Below are positions 43,001 to 55,160 of a DNA stretch of 64,000 nucleotides, piece by piece. A program made the position numbers and the translations under genes. Source of the stretch: Petrolisthes cinctipes (Eukaryota; Arthropoda; Malacostraca; Decapoda; Porcellanidae); NCBI GenBank assembly GCA_033782935.1, contig JAWQEG010000065.1, positions 1,265,001 through 1,329,000 on the forward strand, written 5' to 3'. Numbering within the stretch: the stretch's first letter is position 1; every line of letters starts with the position of its first letter. The notes under the pieces are model-generated. The model saw only the letters and a list, made by a program, of their open reading frames with translations. It ran no database searches and was not told the origin of the DNA.

Positions 43001-46000
43001 GCACCAAAAATATCGATTTTCAGCATGTTTTGGGCCTGAATTTTGAAAATATTCTAACACGGAGTAGGCATGTACAGATCGCTTCTGGGACCCCAAAATA
43101 TCGAATTTTCGGGTGTTTTGAGCCTGAATTTGAGATATAAACGGGTACAGAAGATACATGCACATATTGACTTTGGGCATCTAAAATATCGATTTTCAGC
43201 ATGTTTTGGGCCTGTATTTTGAAAATACTCTAACACTGAGTAGGCATGTACAGATTGCTTCTGGGACCCCAAAATATTGAATTTTCGGGTGTTTTGAGCC
43301 TGAATTTGAGATATAAACGGGTACTGAAGATGCATGCACATATCGACTTTTGTGCACCTAAAAGATCGATTTTCAGTATGTTTTGAGCATGTATTTTGAA
43401 AATACTCTAACACGGAGTAGGCATGTACAGATACCTTCTGGGACCTCTAAATATCGAATTTTCGGGTGTTTTGGGACTGAATTTGAGATATCGATTTTTT
43501 GGCACCTAAAATGTCGATTTTTAGCATGTTTTTAGCCTATATTTTGAAAATATTCTACCACTGTGTAGGCATGTACAGATTGCTTCTGGGACCCCAAAAT
43601 ATTGAATTTTCGGGTGTTTTGAGCCTGAATTTGAGATATAAACGGGTACAGAAGATACATGCACATATTGACTTTGGGCATCTAAAATATCGATTTTCAG
43701 CATGTTTTGGGCCTGTATTTTGAAAATACTCTAACACTGAGTAGGCATGTACTGATCGCTTCTGGGACCCCAAAATATCGAATTTTCGGGTGTTTAGGGC
43801 CAGAATTTGAGATATAAACGGGTACAGAAGATGCATGCACATATCGACTTTTGGGCACGTAAAAGATCGATTTTCAGTATGTTTTTTGCCTGTATTTTGA
43901 AAATACTCTAACACAGAGTAGGCATGTACAGATACCTTCTGGGACCTCTAAATATTGAATTTTCGGGTGTTTTGGGACTGAATTTGAGATATCGATTTTT
44001 TGGCACCTAAAATGTCGATTTTTAGCATGTTTTTAGCCTATATTTTGAAAATCTTCTAGCACTGTGTAGGCATGTACAGATTGCTTCTGGGACCCCAAAA
44101 TATTGAATTTTCGGGTGTTTTGAGCCTGAATTTGAGATATAAACGGGTACAGAAGATACATGCACATATTGACTTTGGGCATCTAAAATATCGATTTTCA
44201 GCATGTTTTGGGCCTGTATTTTGAAAATACTCTAACATTGAGTAGGCATGTACAGATTGCTTCTGGGACCCCAAAATATTGAATTTTCGGGTGTTTTGAG
44301 CCTGAATTTGAGATATAAACGGGTACTGAAGATTCATGCACATATCGACTTTTGTGCACCTAAAAGATCGATTTTCAGTATGTTTTGATCATGTATTTTG
44401 AAAATACTCTAACACGGAGTAGGCATGTGCAGATCGCTTCTGGGACCCCTAAATATCGAATTTTCGGGTGTTTTGGGACTGAATTTGAGATATCGATTTT
44501 TTGGCACCTAAAATGTCGATTTTTAGCATGTTAAAAAATTTTAGCCTATATTTTGAAAATATTCTAGCACTGTGTAGGCATGTACAGATTGCTTCTGGGA
44601 CCCCAAAATATTGAATTTTCGGGTGTTTTGAGCCTGAATTTGAGATATAAACGGGTACAGAAGATACATGCACATATTGACTTTGGGCATCTAAAATATC
44701 GATTTTCAGCATGTTTTGGGCCTGTATTTTGAAAATACTCTAACACTGAGTAGGCATGTACAGATCGCTTCTGGGACCCCTAAATATCGAATTTTCGGGT
44801 GTTTTGGGACTGAATTTGAGATATCAACTTTTTGGCACCTAAAAGATCGATTTTTAGCATGTTTTTAGCCTATATTTTGAAAATATTCTAGCACTGAGTA
44901 GGCATGTACAGATTGCTTCTGGGACCCCAAAATATTGAATTTTCGGGTGTTTTGAGCCTGAATTTGAGATATAAACGGGTACAGAAGATACATGCACATA
45001 TTGACTTTGGGCACCAAAAATATCGATTTTCAGCATGTTTTGGGCCTGAATTTTGAAAATACTCTAACACGGAGTAGGCATGTACAGATCGCTTCTGGGA
45101 CCCCAAAATATCGAATTTTCGGGTGTTTAGGGCCAGAATTTGAGATATAAACGGGTACAGAAGATGCATGCACATATCGACTTTTGGGCACCTAAAAGAT
45201 CGATTTTCAGTATGTTTTTGGCCTGTATTTTGAAAATACTCTAACACGGAGTAGGCATGTACAGATACCTTCTGGGACCTCTAAATATCGAATTTTCGGG
45301 TGTTTTGGGACTGAATTTGAGATATCGATTTTTTGGCACCTAAAATGTCGATTTTTAGCATGTTTTTAGCCTATATTTTGAAAATATTCTAGCACTGTGT
45401 AGGCATGTACAGATTGCTTCTGGGACCCCAAAATATTGAATTTTCGGGTGTTTTGAGCTTGAATTTGAGATATAAACGGGTACAGAAGATACATGCACAT
45501 ATTGACTTTGGGCATCTAAAATATCGATTTTCAGCATGTTTTGGGCCTGTATTTTGAAAATACTCTAACACTGAGTAGGCATGTACAGATTGCTTCTGGG
45601 ACCCCAAAATATTGAATTTTCGGGTGTTTTGAGCCTGAATTTGAGATATAAACGGGTACTGAAGATGCATGCACATATCGACTTTTGGGCACCTAAAAGA
45701 TCGATTTTCAGTATGTTTTGAGCATGTATTTTGAAAATATTCTAACACGGAGTAGGCATGTACAGATCACTTCTGGGACCCCTAAATATCGAATTTTCGG
45801 GTGTTTTGGGACTGAATTTGAGATATCGACTTTTTGGCACCTAAAAGATCGATTTTTAGCATGTTTTTAGCCTATATTTTGAAAATATTCTAGCACTGAG
45901 TAGGCATGTACAGATTGCTTCTGGGACCCCAAAATATTGAATTTTCGGGTGTTTTGAGCCTGAATTTGAGATATAAACGGGTACAGAAGATACATGCACA

Positions 46001-48360
46001 TATTGACTTTGGGCACCAAAAATATCGATTTTCAGCATGTTTTAGGCCTGAATTTTGAAAATACTCTAACACGGAGTAGGCATGTACAGATCGCTTCTGG
46101 GACCCCAAAATATCGAATTTTCGGGTGTTTAGGGCCTGAATTTGAGATATAAACGGGTACAGAAGATGCATGCACATATCGACTTTTGGGCACCTAAAAG
46201 ATCGATTTTCAGTATGTTTTTGGCCTGTATTTTGAAAATACTCTAACACGGAGTAGGCATGTACAGATACCTTCTTGGACCTCTAAATATCGAATTTTCG
46301 GGTGTTTTGGGACTGAATTTGAGATATCGATTTTTTGGCACTTAAAATGTCGATTTTTAGCATGTTTTTAGCCTATATTTTGAAAATATTCTAGCACTGT
46401 GTAGGCATGTACAGATTGCTTCTGGGACCCCAAAATATTGAATTTTCGGGTGTTTTGAGCCTCAATTTGAGGTTTAAACGGGTACAGAAGATACATGCAC
46501 ATATTGACTTTGGGCATCTAAAATATCGATTTTCAGCATGTTTTGGGCCTGTATTTTGAAAATACTCTAACACTGAGTAGGCATGTACAGATTGCTTCTG
46601 GGACCCCAAAATATTGAATTTTCGGGTGTTTTGAGCCTGAATTTGAGATATAAACGGGTACAGAAGATACATGCACATATTGACTTTGGGCATCTAAAAT
46701 ATCGATTTTCAGCATGTTTTGGGCCTGAATTTTGAAAATACTCTAACACGGAGTAGGCATGTACAGATCGCTTCTGGGACCCCAAAATATCGAATTTTCG
46801 GGTGTTTAGGGCCAGAATTTGAGATATAAACGGGTACAGAAGATGCATGCACATATCGACTTTTGGGCACCTAAAAGATCGATTTTCAGTATGTTTTTGG
46901 CCTGTATTTTGAAAATACTCTAACACGGATTAGGCATGTACAGATATCTTCTGGGACCTCTAAATATCGAATTTTCGGGTGTTTTGGGACTGAATTTGAG
47001 ATATCGATTTTTTGGCACCTAAAATGTCGATTTTTAGCATGTTTTTAGCCTATATTTTGAAAATATTCTAGCACTGTGTAGGCATGTACAGATTGCTTCT
47101 GGGACCCCAAAATATTGAATTTTCGGGTGTTTTGAGCCTGAATTTGAGATATAAACGGGTACAGAAGATACATGCACATATTGACTTTGGGCATCTAAAA
47201 TATCGATTTTCAGCATGTTTTGGGCCTGTATTTTGAAAATACTCTAACACTGAGTAGGCATGTACAGATTGCTTCTGGGACCCCAAAATATTGAATTTTC
47301 GGGTGTTTTGAGCCTGAATTTGAGATATAAACGGGTACTGAAGATGCATGCACATATCGACTTCTGTGCACCTAAAAGATCGATTTTCAGTATGTTTTGA
47401 GCATGTATTTTGAAAATACTCTAACACGGAGTATGCATGTACAGATCGCTTCTGGGACCCCTAAATATCGAATTTTCGGGTGTTTTGGGACTGAATTTGA
47501 GATATCGACTTTTTGGCACCTAAAAGATCGATTTTTAGCATGTTTTTAGCCTATATTTTGAAAATATTCTAGCACTTTACAGATCGCTTCTGGGACCCCA
47601 AAATATCGAATTTTCGGGTGTTTAGGTCCAGAATTTGAGATATAAACGGGTACAGAAGATGCATGCACATATCGACTTTTGGGCAACTAAAAGATCGATT
47701 TTCAGTATGTTTTTGGCCTGTATTTTGAAAATACTCTAACACGGAGTAGGCATGTACAGATACCTTCTGGGACCTCTAAATATCGAATTTTCGGGTGTTT
47801 TGGGACTGAATTTGAGATATCGATTTTTTGGCACCTAAAATGTCGATTTTTAGCATGTTTTTAGCCTATATTTTGAAAATATTCTAGCACTGTGTAGGCA
47901 TGTACAGATTGCTTCTGGGACCCCAAAATATTGAATTTTCGGGTGTTTTGAGCCTGAATTTGAGATATAAACGGGTACAGAAGATACATGAACATATTGA
48001 CTTTGGGCATCTAAAATATCGATTTTCAGCATGTTTTGGGCCTGTATTTTGAAAATACTCTAACACTGAGTAGGCATGTACAGATCGCTTCTGGGACCCC
48101 AAAATATCGAATTTTCGGGTGTTTAGGGCCAGAATTTGAGATATAAACGGGTACAGAAGATGCATGCACATATCGACTTTTGGGCACCTAAAAGATCGAT
48201 TTTCAGTATGTTTTTGGCCTGTATTTTGAAAATACTCTAACACAGAGTAGGCATGTACAGATACCTTCTGGGACCTCTAAATATCGAATTTTCGGGTGTT
48301 TTGGGACTGAATTTGAGATATCGATTTTTTGGCACCTAAAATGTCGATTTTTAGCATGTT
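34067..48360. repeat. 14.3-kb tandem duplication, copy 2
   Basis: Second copy of 19771-34066, 14,294 bp long. Every rare variant that I checked is present at the expected place, including the four remaining AAAAAT-type insertions (36561, 37366, 41519, 44531) and the CTTTACAGAT variants. After 48361 the next HOR continues the same type of unit but differs from both copies within about 130 bp (ATGCACATATTGAC at 48488 where the copies have ATATACATATTGAA). There is therefore no third identical copy. Confidence 0.92.
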
Positions 48361-50940
48361 TTTAGCCTATATTTTGAAAATATTCTAGCACTGTGTAGGC
48401 ATGTACAGATTGCTTCTGGGACCCCAAAATATTGAATTTTCGGGTGTTTTGAGCCTGAATTTGAGATATAAACGGGTACAGAAGATACATGCACATATTG
48501 ACTTTGGGCATATAAAATATCGATTTTCAGCATGTTTTGGGCCTGTATTTTGAAAATACTCTAACACTGAGTAGGCATGTACAGATTGCTTCTGGGACCC
48601 CAAAATATTGAATTTTCGGGTGTTTTGAGCCTGAATTTGAGATATAAACGGGTACTGAAGATGCATGCACATATCGACTTTTGTGCACCTAAAAGATCGA
48701 TTTTCAGTATGTTTTTGGCCTGTATTTTGAAAATACTCTAACACGGAGTAGGCATGTACAGATACCTTCTGGGACCTCTAAATATCGAATTTTCGGGTGT
48801 TTTGGGACTGAATTTGAGATATCGATTTTTTGGCACCTAAAAGATCGATTTTTAGCATTTTTTTAGCCTATATTTTGAAAATATTCTAGCACTGAGTAGG
48901 CATGTACATATTCCTTCTGGGACCCCAAAATATTGAATTTTCGGGTGTTTTGAGCCTGAATTTGAGATATAAACGGGTACAGAAGATACATGCACATATT
49001 GACTTTGGGCACCAAAAATATCGATTTTCAGCATGTTTTAGGCCTGAATTTTGGAAATACTCTAACACGGAGTAGGCATGTACAGATCGCTTCTGGGACC
49101 CCAAAATATCGAATTTTCGGGTGTATAGGGCCAGAATTTGATATATAAACGGGTACAGAAGATGCATGCACATATCGACTTTTGGGCACCTAAAAGATCG
49201 ATTTTCAGTATGTTTTTTGCCTGTATTTTGAAAATACTCTAACACGGAGTAGGAATGTACAGATACCTTCTGGGACCTCTAAATATCGAATTTTCGGGTG
49301 TTTTGGGACTGAATTTGAGATATCGATTTTTTGGCACCTAAAATGTCGATTTTTAGCATGTTTTTAGCCTATATTTTGAAAATATTCTAGCACTGTGTAC
49401 AGATTGCTTCTGGGACCCCAAAATATTGAATTTTCGGGTGTTTTGAGCATGAATTTGAGATATAAACGGGTACAGAAGATACATGCACATATTGACTTTG
49501 GGCATCTAAAATATCGATTTTCAGCATGTTTTGGGCCTGTATTTTGAAAATACTCTAACACTGAGTAGGCATGTACAGATTGCTTCTGGGACCCCAAAAT
49601 ATTGAATTTTCGGGTGTTTTGAGCCTGAATTTGAGATATAAACGGGTACTGAAGATACATGCACATATCGACTTTTGTGCACCTAAAAGATCGATTTTCA
49701 GTATGTTTTAAGCAAGTATTTTGAAAATACTCTAACACGGAGTAACCATGTACAGATCGCTTCTGGGACCCCTAAATGTCGAATTTTCAAGTGTTTTGGG
49801 ACTGAATTTGAGATATCGACTTTTTGGCACCTAAAAGATCGATTTTTAGCATGTTTTTAGCCTATATTTTGAAAATATTCTAGCACTGTACAGATTGCTT
49901 CTGGGACCCGAAAATATTGAATTTTCTGGTGTTTTGAGCCTGAATTTGAGATATAAACGGGTACAGAAGATACATGCACATATTGACTTTGGGCACCAAA
50001 AATATCGATTTTCAGCATGTTTTGGGCCTGAATTTTGAAAATACTCTAACACGGAGTAGGCATGTACAGATCGCTTCTGTGACCCCAAAATATCGAATTT
50101 TCGGGTGTTTAGGGCCAGAATTTGAGATATAAACGGGTACAGAAGATGCATGCCCATATCGACTTTTGGGCACCTAAAAGATCGATTTTCAGTATGTTTT
50201 TGGCCTGTATTTTGAAAATACTCTAACACGGGGTAGGCATGTACAAATACCTTCTGGGACCTCTCAATATCGAATTTTCGGGTGTTTTGGGACTGAATTT
50301 GAGATATCGATTTTTTGGCACCTAAAATGTCGATTTTTAGCATGTTTTTAGCCTATATTTTGAAAATATTCTAGCACTGTGTAGGCATGTACAGATTGCT
50401 TCTGGGACCCCAAAATATTGAATTTTCGGGTGTTTTGAGCCTGAATTTGAGATATAAACGGGTACAGAAGATACATGCACATATTGACTTTGGGCAACAA
50501 AAATATCGATTTTCAGCATGTTTTGGGCCTGAATTTTGAAAATACTCTAACACGGAGTAGGCATGTACAGATCGCTTCTGGGACCCCAAAATATCGAATT
50601 TTCGGGTGTTTAGGGCCAGAATTTGAGATATAAACGGGTACAGAAGATGCATGCCCATATCGACTTTTGGGCACCTAAAAGATCGATTTTCAGTATGTTT
50701 TTGGCCTGTATTTTGAAAATACTCTAACACGAAGTAGGCATGTACAAATACCTTCTGGGACCTCTAAATATCGAATTTTCGGGTGTTTTGGGACTGAATT
50801 TGAGATATCGATTTTTTGGCACCTAAAATGTCGATTTTTAGCATGTTTTTAGCCTATATTTTGAAAATATTCTAGCACTGTGTAGGCATGTACAGATTGC
50901 TTCTGGGACCCCAAAATATTGAATTTTCGGGTGTTTTGAG

Positions 50941-50980
50941 CCTGAATTTGAGATATAAACATTCTAGCACTGAGTAGGCA
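50941..50980. repeat. Chimeric monomer junction between homogeneous and diverged satellite
   Basis: At 50960/50961 the sequence jumps from GAGATATAAAC in the second half of one monomer to ATTCTAGCACTGAG in the first half of another. About 70 bp of normal monomer is missing. Left of the point the sequence fits the main HOR array. Right of it the sequence matches the diverged block at 62152 onward (offset 11,191 bp). It is the physical boundary between two satellite domains. Confidence 0.85.
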
Positions 50981-51238
50981 TGTACAGATCGCTTCTGGGA
51001 CCCCAAAATATTGAATTTTCGGGTGTTTAGGGCCAGAATTTGAGATATAAACGGGTACAGAAGATGCATGCAAATATTGACTTTGGGCATCTAAAATATC
51101 GATTTTCAGCATGTTTAGGGCATGTATTTTGAAAATACTCTAACACGGAGTAAGCTTGTACAGATCGCTTCTGGGACCCCAAAATATCGAATTTTCGGGT
51201 GTTTTGAGCCTGAATTTGAGATATAAACGGGTACTGGA
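50961..51238. repeat. Left stub of the diverged satellite block
   Basis: These 278 bp match 62152-62429, sharing TGCAAATATTGAC and TGTTTAGGGCATG, variants not seen in the main array. It ends inside a long monomer at GTACTGGA, where the retrotransposon inserted. Confidence 0.88.
51235..51238. other. Target-site duplication TGGA, left
   Basis: TGGA directly precedes the left LTR. Joining the left flank GTAC-TGGA to the right flank GATGCATGC restores a normal long satellite monomer (the usual form is GTACTGAAGATGC), so four bases were duplicated on insertion. Confidence 0.88.
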
Positions 51239-51832
51239 TGTACCAGTCCTCTAAGGCTTTAACTCGTTCAGGATCTGATACAGTACCTTAGTCCGGAGTT
51301 GTAGTCGTAGTAGTTGTTGTTGTTGTTGTGGTTGTTGTGGTATTAGGTAGCGAGCTTGGCGTTGTGGTGTTCTTAGGTAAAGTGACTGCACAAGTTTCTT
51401 TAGGCTTAATTTATTTATACATACTTATCTCTATACAGGGAATTATATTTAATGCCTTGTCTTATATGCCTGTGTCTCTCTCTTATGGAGACAGGTTATA
51501 GCCCTGGGAGTCAGTTTAGGAAATCCTACATATTAGTTCAACTTCACTGCTTATATACATTCTCTATTGGGGAGTTTCTGGTACTTTTAAAAGGGGTGGA
51601 GTATATTTAAGCTCCACCCAATTCTCCTCTCTCTCTCTCTCCCTCTTGCTTTCTCTCCCTCTTTCTCTCTCTCCTCCTTTCTCTCCCTCTCTCTCTTGAG
51701 TTTAGAGATGACAGTGAGAAATTGGAGGTAAGGAGGTTGGCCCTCTTGTGTTTGTTATGTCAGAAGGTGTTCTGGCTTATTTTGCTTCAAGTGGGGAAGC
51801 TGTGGTGTTACCCTCATCTACAGTACTGTACA
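51239..51832 (-). repeat. Left LTR (3' LTR in element orientation)
   Basis: 594 bp, starts TGTACCAG and ends CTGTACA, so the termini form a perfect 5-bp inverted repeat TGTAC/GTACA. It is identical to the right LTR except A at 51816 (C in the right copy), by eye. It contains a TTG-rich stretch (about 51316-51345), a CT-rich tract (about 51622-51698), an 8-bp inverted repeat around a TATA-like sequence, and an AATAAA on the minus strand (51410-51415). Confidence 0.95.
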
Positions 51833-53329
51833 TATGCTCAGTCCGCTACCTGCCTGGCCCCCCAGGCATTAAAGCTTTATTTAATAGAAGGCCAGTTCAC
51901 AATGTTGGTAGGGTTCATAATAAGGAAGATATTAACAATGAAGACATGTATAGTAACCGAAAAATAGACCTTAAGACATAGGCACACCTTGTACATAAAT
52001 GAACATAGATAGTATCATTAATACATGAATATTAATACATTGTCACATAAAAATCATCTTAAAATTAATGTGTTTAGCTAGGTGCATGTTATTGTGTGTA
52101 TATAAGCTAACCTATGCTAAAGGTTCCCACATTAATAAGGGGCCGTGTTGCTAGGCTGTGAAATAACAGTCCTATTCTTTTCAATACAACATAATTCAGT
52201 ATACCTCGATAGTTCGTTCTTATACAATACATAAATATGATAGTACATGGCAGAAAGATAAGACAGTGGATAATAAACATTGGTACTCAGTTTTATTTTT
52301 ATCAATATATGGAGGAATCAAATTATATAATAAGGATGATTGAAGCCTATTCTCCTTGAATAACATACTAGTTGCACTTTTTCCGAAACAACTGATAATG
52401 AGGAGATGTTAAACAAGTCGACTTTAAATGAAATATGTTGAAAGGTGGAAAAGATTATGTCATGTTGTCAAGCACGTTTATGTTTATTAGGCAAGGTAAC
52501 GATTCCCTTGGATCGTATTTCCTATGAGTCCGTTTCTTTATAGTAGCCTGTAACCATACCATGTGTAGGGTGAATAGGGTAAATTAATGTTAATTGTGTA
52601 TCAGCAGGTAAGTATAGATAGTGGAAATTAAAATTGATGATGAAAAGAGATATTGATTAGTAATAGATATGAATGTACATGCATATAGGGCTTGATTAGT
52701 ATTACTTTGATTCCAAGCAAGTGGAGATTTTGCATCCTTTGGAGACTTATATGCAACTTAAATGCAAAGAAATATGCAAGACAAACATCTATGAAGATAT
52801 GCAACATGGCACTTGAAGTGTTGTGTGTCACTGATGACATCATCACTAAGTATACTACTTATTGGATGAAAATCGAATGTGAAAGGATTACTTCCATATT
52901 CATAGGGAATTGGTGAAGTACGTAGTTTGGGAAAAACATTTTATCTTTTATGTGAATAATAATGGGATTATGATCTTGTAGTAATATACTACGCATGAAT
53001 GTATAATAATATACCAAGTAGGTGTATGAAGATAATAAGTAAGATGGTATTTCATCATTGATTATACCATTATATTTCGTAGCTGTTGGAGTGGTAATAA
53101 TTGTGAGTTAATCTTACCTTAATCGCAGTAAATATTCTCTTAAGAAATAAATGGTTGTCATTTCTCTCTGTTCCTCACCTGCAATTCATTTCCTGCTAAT
53201 TCATAGAAATAAATAGAAGCCTAAAACATGATATATTATTCCATATATGTAGTTCTTTTCATTCGTTGATCATGTAAAGTTATATAAATCGTATTTAATT
53301 TCTGTGCAATGATTTGCACTCTAATACAG
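51833..53329. other. 3' internal region of the element, nothing recognised
   Basis: Roughly 1.5 kb between the possible env trace and the left LTR. Open frames are short on both strands and I recognise no domain. The 51851-51868 sequence TGCCTGGCCCCCCAGGCA is a hairpin with a 7-bp stem and CCCC loop. A polypurine tract is expected on the minus strand directly next to 51832, but the bases there (GGTAGCGGACTGAGCATA) are not a clean purine run. Confidence 0.6.
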
Positions 53330-53475
53330 TATATACCTGTTACTTTATCTTATCTTGATTTGCAACGGCTTGTCCCGCAACCTTTTTATTTATGGGATAA
53401 TGCTTGTATACAACTATCTAAGTATTACCAAATAGTGTTGATGAAATTCCGCTTAAAATATCCCAATCACGCTCT
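53330..53475 (-). pseudogene. Possible env remnant (weak)
   Basis: About 1 kb beyond integrase on the minus strand, one frame reads ERDWDILSGISSTLFG (about 53421-53474), then after a single stop a segment with NKKVAGQAVANQDKI. The pattern, a hydrophobic Gly/Ser-rich stretch ending LFG followed by a region with spaced polar and aliphatic residues, recalls the fusion-peptide region of envelope proteins in errantivirus-like Gypsy elements. The position between integrase and the 3' LTR is right for env. No signal peptide, furin-type site or transmembrane anchor could be confirmed. It could be chance. A profile search is needed to settle it. Confidence 0.35.
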
Positions 53476-54220
53476 GGGCTGTGATGATGGTTCTAAGCCA
53501 TTTTTTTTTTTTTGTATAATAAGCGAGCAATATTATTTGAGTCGCTGAATTCCTTCCTAGGGCGCCCAATGGTGACAGGACACCTTAGAATATAATACAT
53601 TTAAATTGGGAACTTCATTTGTTTGATACCTGTCAAACAAAACTAGTGTATCATTAAATACCTTATCTGTACCCACTGCTCAATGGCAGAAAATTTATGT
53701 AATAAGTCAGATACCTTATAAAAATTAATGATAATATCGTTCGTCCCCAATATTTTATTATTTCCTTTTTCTTTTCAACTGTTTGATAAAATTGGAAACG
53801 AGAGCTCTCAGAATGTAGACGTCATCTTTATCCGCTTGATGCACTTCTTCGGAGCTTATAGCCGCGAGTATAAACACGAAAACCGTTATATAGGTTGATG
53901 TGGGCCACATCCGTAAGAAAAATTATTATATATCATTGGAAACCGATCGGAGTTTTTGTTTATAATTGTTTATATTATTATTATCAATAGTAGGGATAAA
54001 ATTACTAGGAAGAGGAATTGTTAATGTTCAAGAGATATTGATTGGTTTCATTGTGGATGTTGGGTTTTGCGCGCTTTTACCAATTTCTTTATTCTCTTTA
54101 CATAAACAATATCAACCGCCTGGTAAAATTATGCATTATTATAGGTTTATTACCTACTAAAGAAGTGTGAAGATTCGATCGGGTACCCGTTATCACTTGG
54201 AGTGAACATATTGAGTTATT
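53476..54220. other. Element segment between possible env trace and minisatellite, nothing recognised
   Basis: This 745-bp AT-rich stretch contains a T13 run (53501-53513) and short open frames on the plus strand with no recognised domain. By position it would hold the end of pol or the start of env in element orientation. Confidence 0.55.
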
Positions 54221-54533
54221 TGTTTTATTATGTCGGCGATTACGCAATATTTCCATGCAAGCTCATAATATGTTTTGTTATGTTGGCAATCACGCATTAT
54301 TTTCATGCAAGCTCATAATTTGTTTTGTTATGTTGGCAATCACGCATTATTTTCATGCAAGCTCATAATTTGTTTTGTTATGTTGGCTATCACGCATTAT
54401 TTTCATGCAAGCTCATAATTTGTTTTGTTATGTTGGCAATCACGCATTATTTTCATGCAATCTCATAATTTGTTTTGTTATATTGGCAATCACGCATTAT
54501 TTTCATGCAAGCTCATAATTTGTTTTGTTATGT
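54221..54533. repeat. 50-bp minisatellite inside the retrotransposon
   Basis: Six full units start at 54221, 54271, 54321, 54371, 54421 and 54471, plus 13 bp of a seventh. The unit begins TGTTTTGTTATGTTGGCAAT and ends with GCAAGCTCATAATT. The first unit is diverged (TGTCGGCGATTACGC), while the others differ by about one base each. The array abuts the end of the integrase frame. Confidence 0.95.
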
Positions 54534-55160
54534 CCTGATGAAATTGTTGAAATGCAACTCACTGTCGTTCAGCATAGTTGTCCACGTTGTATCATGGCTT
54601 CTGTGTGGCAATTTTATATCATATGAAAGACGTATCCATACGCCATATAGTATTTCAAGTGGAGTTTTTTCCTTTATTTCCGTATTTTGTAGTGTTTATT
54701 GACCGTCATATCGATGCAGTCTTCCCATGTGGAGGGATTTTCCTTGTTTCTGTGCCACGAAGTACTTCTAGTATTGTTACGGTGCTGCCGTTTTGTTAAC
54801 CCATTAAATGCTGGGAGATATAGTAATATAAACGTTTGCTTAATGTCGTAGACATCAGATACCTTTTATAATATCGAGACATGTATATGGTCATATAAAG
54901 TTGGTTCTTATATATATGTGCACTTACCTTTGCGGTTTTTATCATAGTGTTGCCGCCACCAAATATTTAGAAAATAGTTAACCATTGGTAATACTTTATT
55001 TGCGTCGTGATTCGGAATTGGTAAGGAAAGTAGATCTATTCCTACTACGTTCCATGATTCGTCCAGGATTAGGGATTCCCGTCATGGAACAGGTCCAAAT
55101 GTATGGCCTTTATTTGCATTGCCTGCTTCGCACTGAGCGACATATGTGTTTCATCATCTA
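54528..55160 (-). pseudogene. pol: Integrase remnant of pol
   Basis: The minus strand reads SWNVVGIDLLSLPIP, which matches the start of the retroviral integrase core (P-W-x-x-V-G-I-D-L-L-G-P-L-P), with the first catalytic Asp codon at 55034-55036. Upstream AGNANKGHTFGPVP resembles the end of the HHCC zinc-binding domain. About 125 codons later, in another frame, TPLEILYG (54642-54665) matches the conserved TPFELVYG segment at the C-terminal end of the core. The frame then stops at 54528-54530. Frameshifts lie between these motifs and I did not locate the second Asp and Glu. Integrase would insert the DNA copy into chromatin in the nucleus. Its place after RNase H defines the Gypsy gene order. 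Confidence 0.87.

Larger units (their letters stand above)
1..50960. repeat. Main satellite array, 176/177-bp and 148-bp monomers in 501-bp HORs
   Basis: Continuous head-to-tail tandem repeat of roughly 300 monomers, all in one orientation. Landmarks recur in every monomer: AAAATATCGATTTTCAG, then GCATGTTTTGGGCCTG, TTTTGAAAATA, AGTAGGCATGTACAGAT, CTTCTGGGACCCC, a second AAAATAT-GAATTTTCGGG, TGAATTTGAGATAT, and in long monomers AAACGGGTACAGAAGATGC. The usual order is long (176), long (177), short (148), total 501 bp. No host gene, RNA gene or mobile element interrupts this stretch. The scattered short open frames repeat the same peptide words and are by-products of the repeat. Tandem organisation, monomer size near a nucleosomal length and HOR structure are typical of centromeric or other heterochromatic satellites. 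The chromosomal location is inference and cannot be read from the window. Confidence 0.97.

Noticed and set aside
1..51238. CRISPR-like array of repeats and spacers
   Set aside because: The whole 148-177-bp unit is repeated, with no short constant repeat separated by unique spacers, and no cas genes are present.
51820..51832. Sequence likeness between LTR end (CAGTACTGTACA) and satellite word CACTGTACAG
   Set aside because: The shared stretch is only about six bases around TGTACA and the target duplication is TGGA at a different place in the monomer, so I take it as chance and not as target homology.
51722..51981. Plus-strand open frames of 77-81 codons over the LTR end
   Set aside because: They start in the LTR and run into internal sequence against the direction of all element genes, with no recognised domain.
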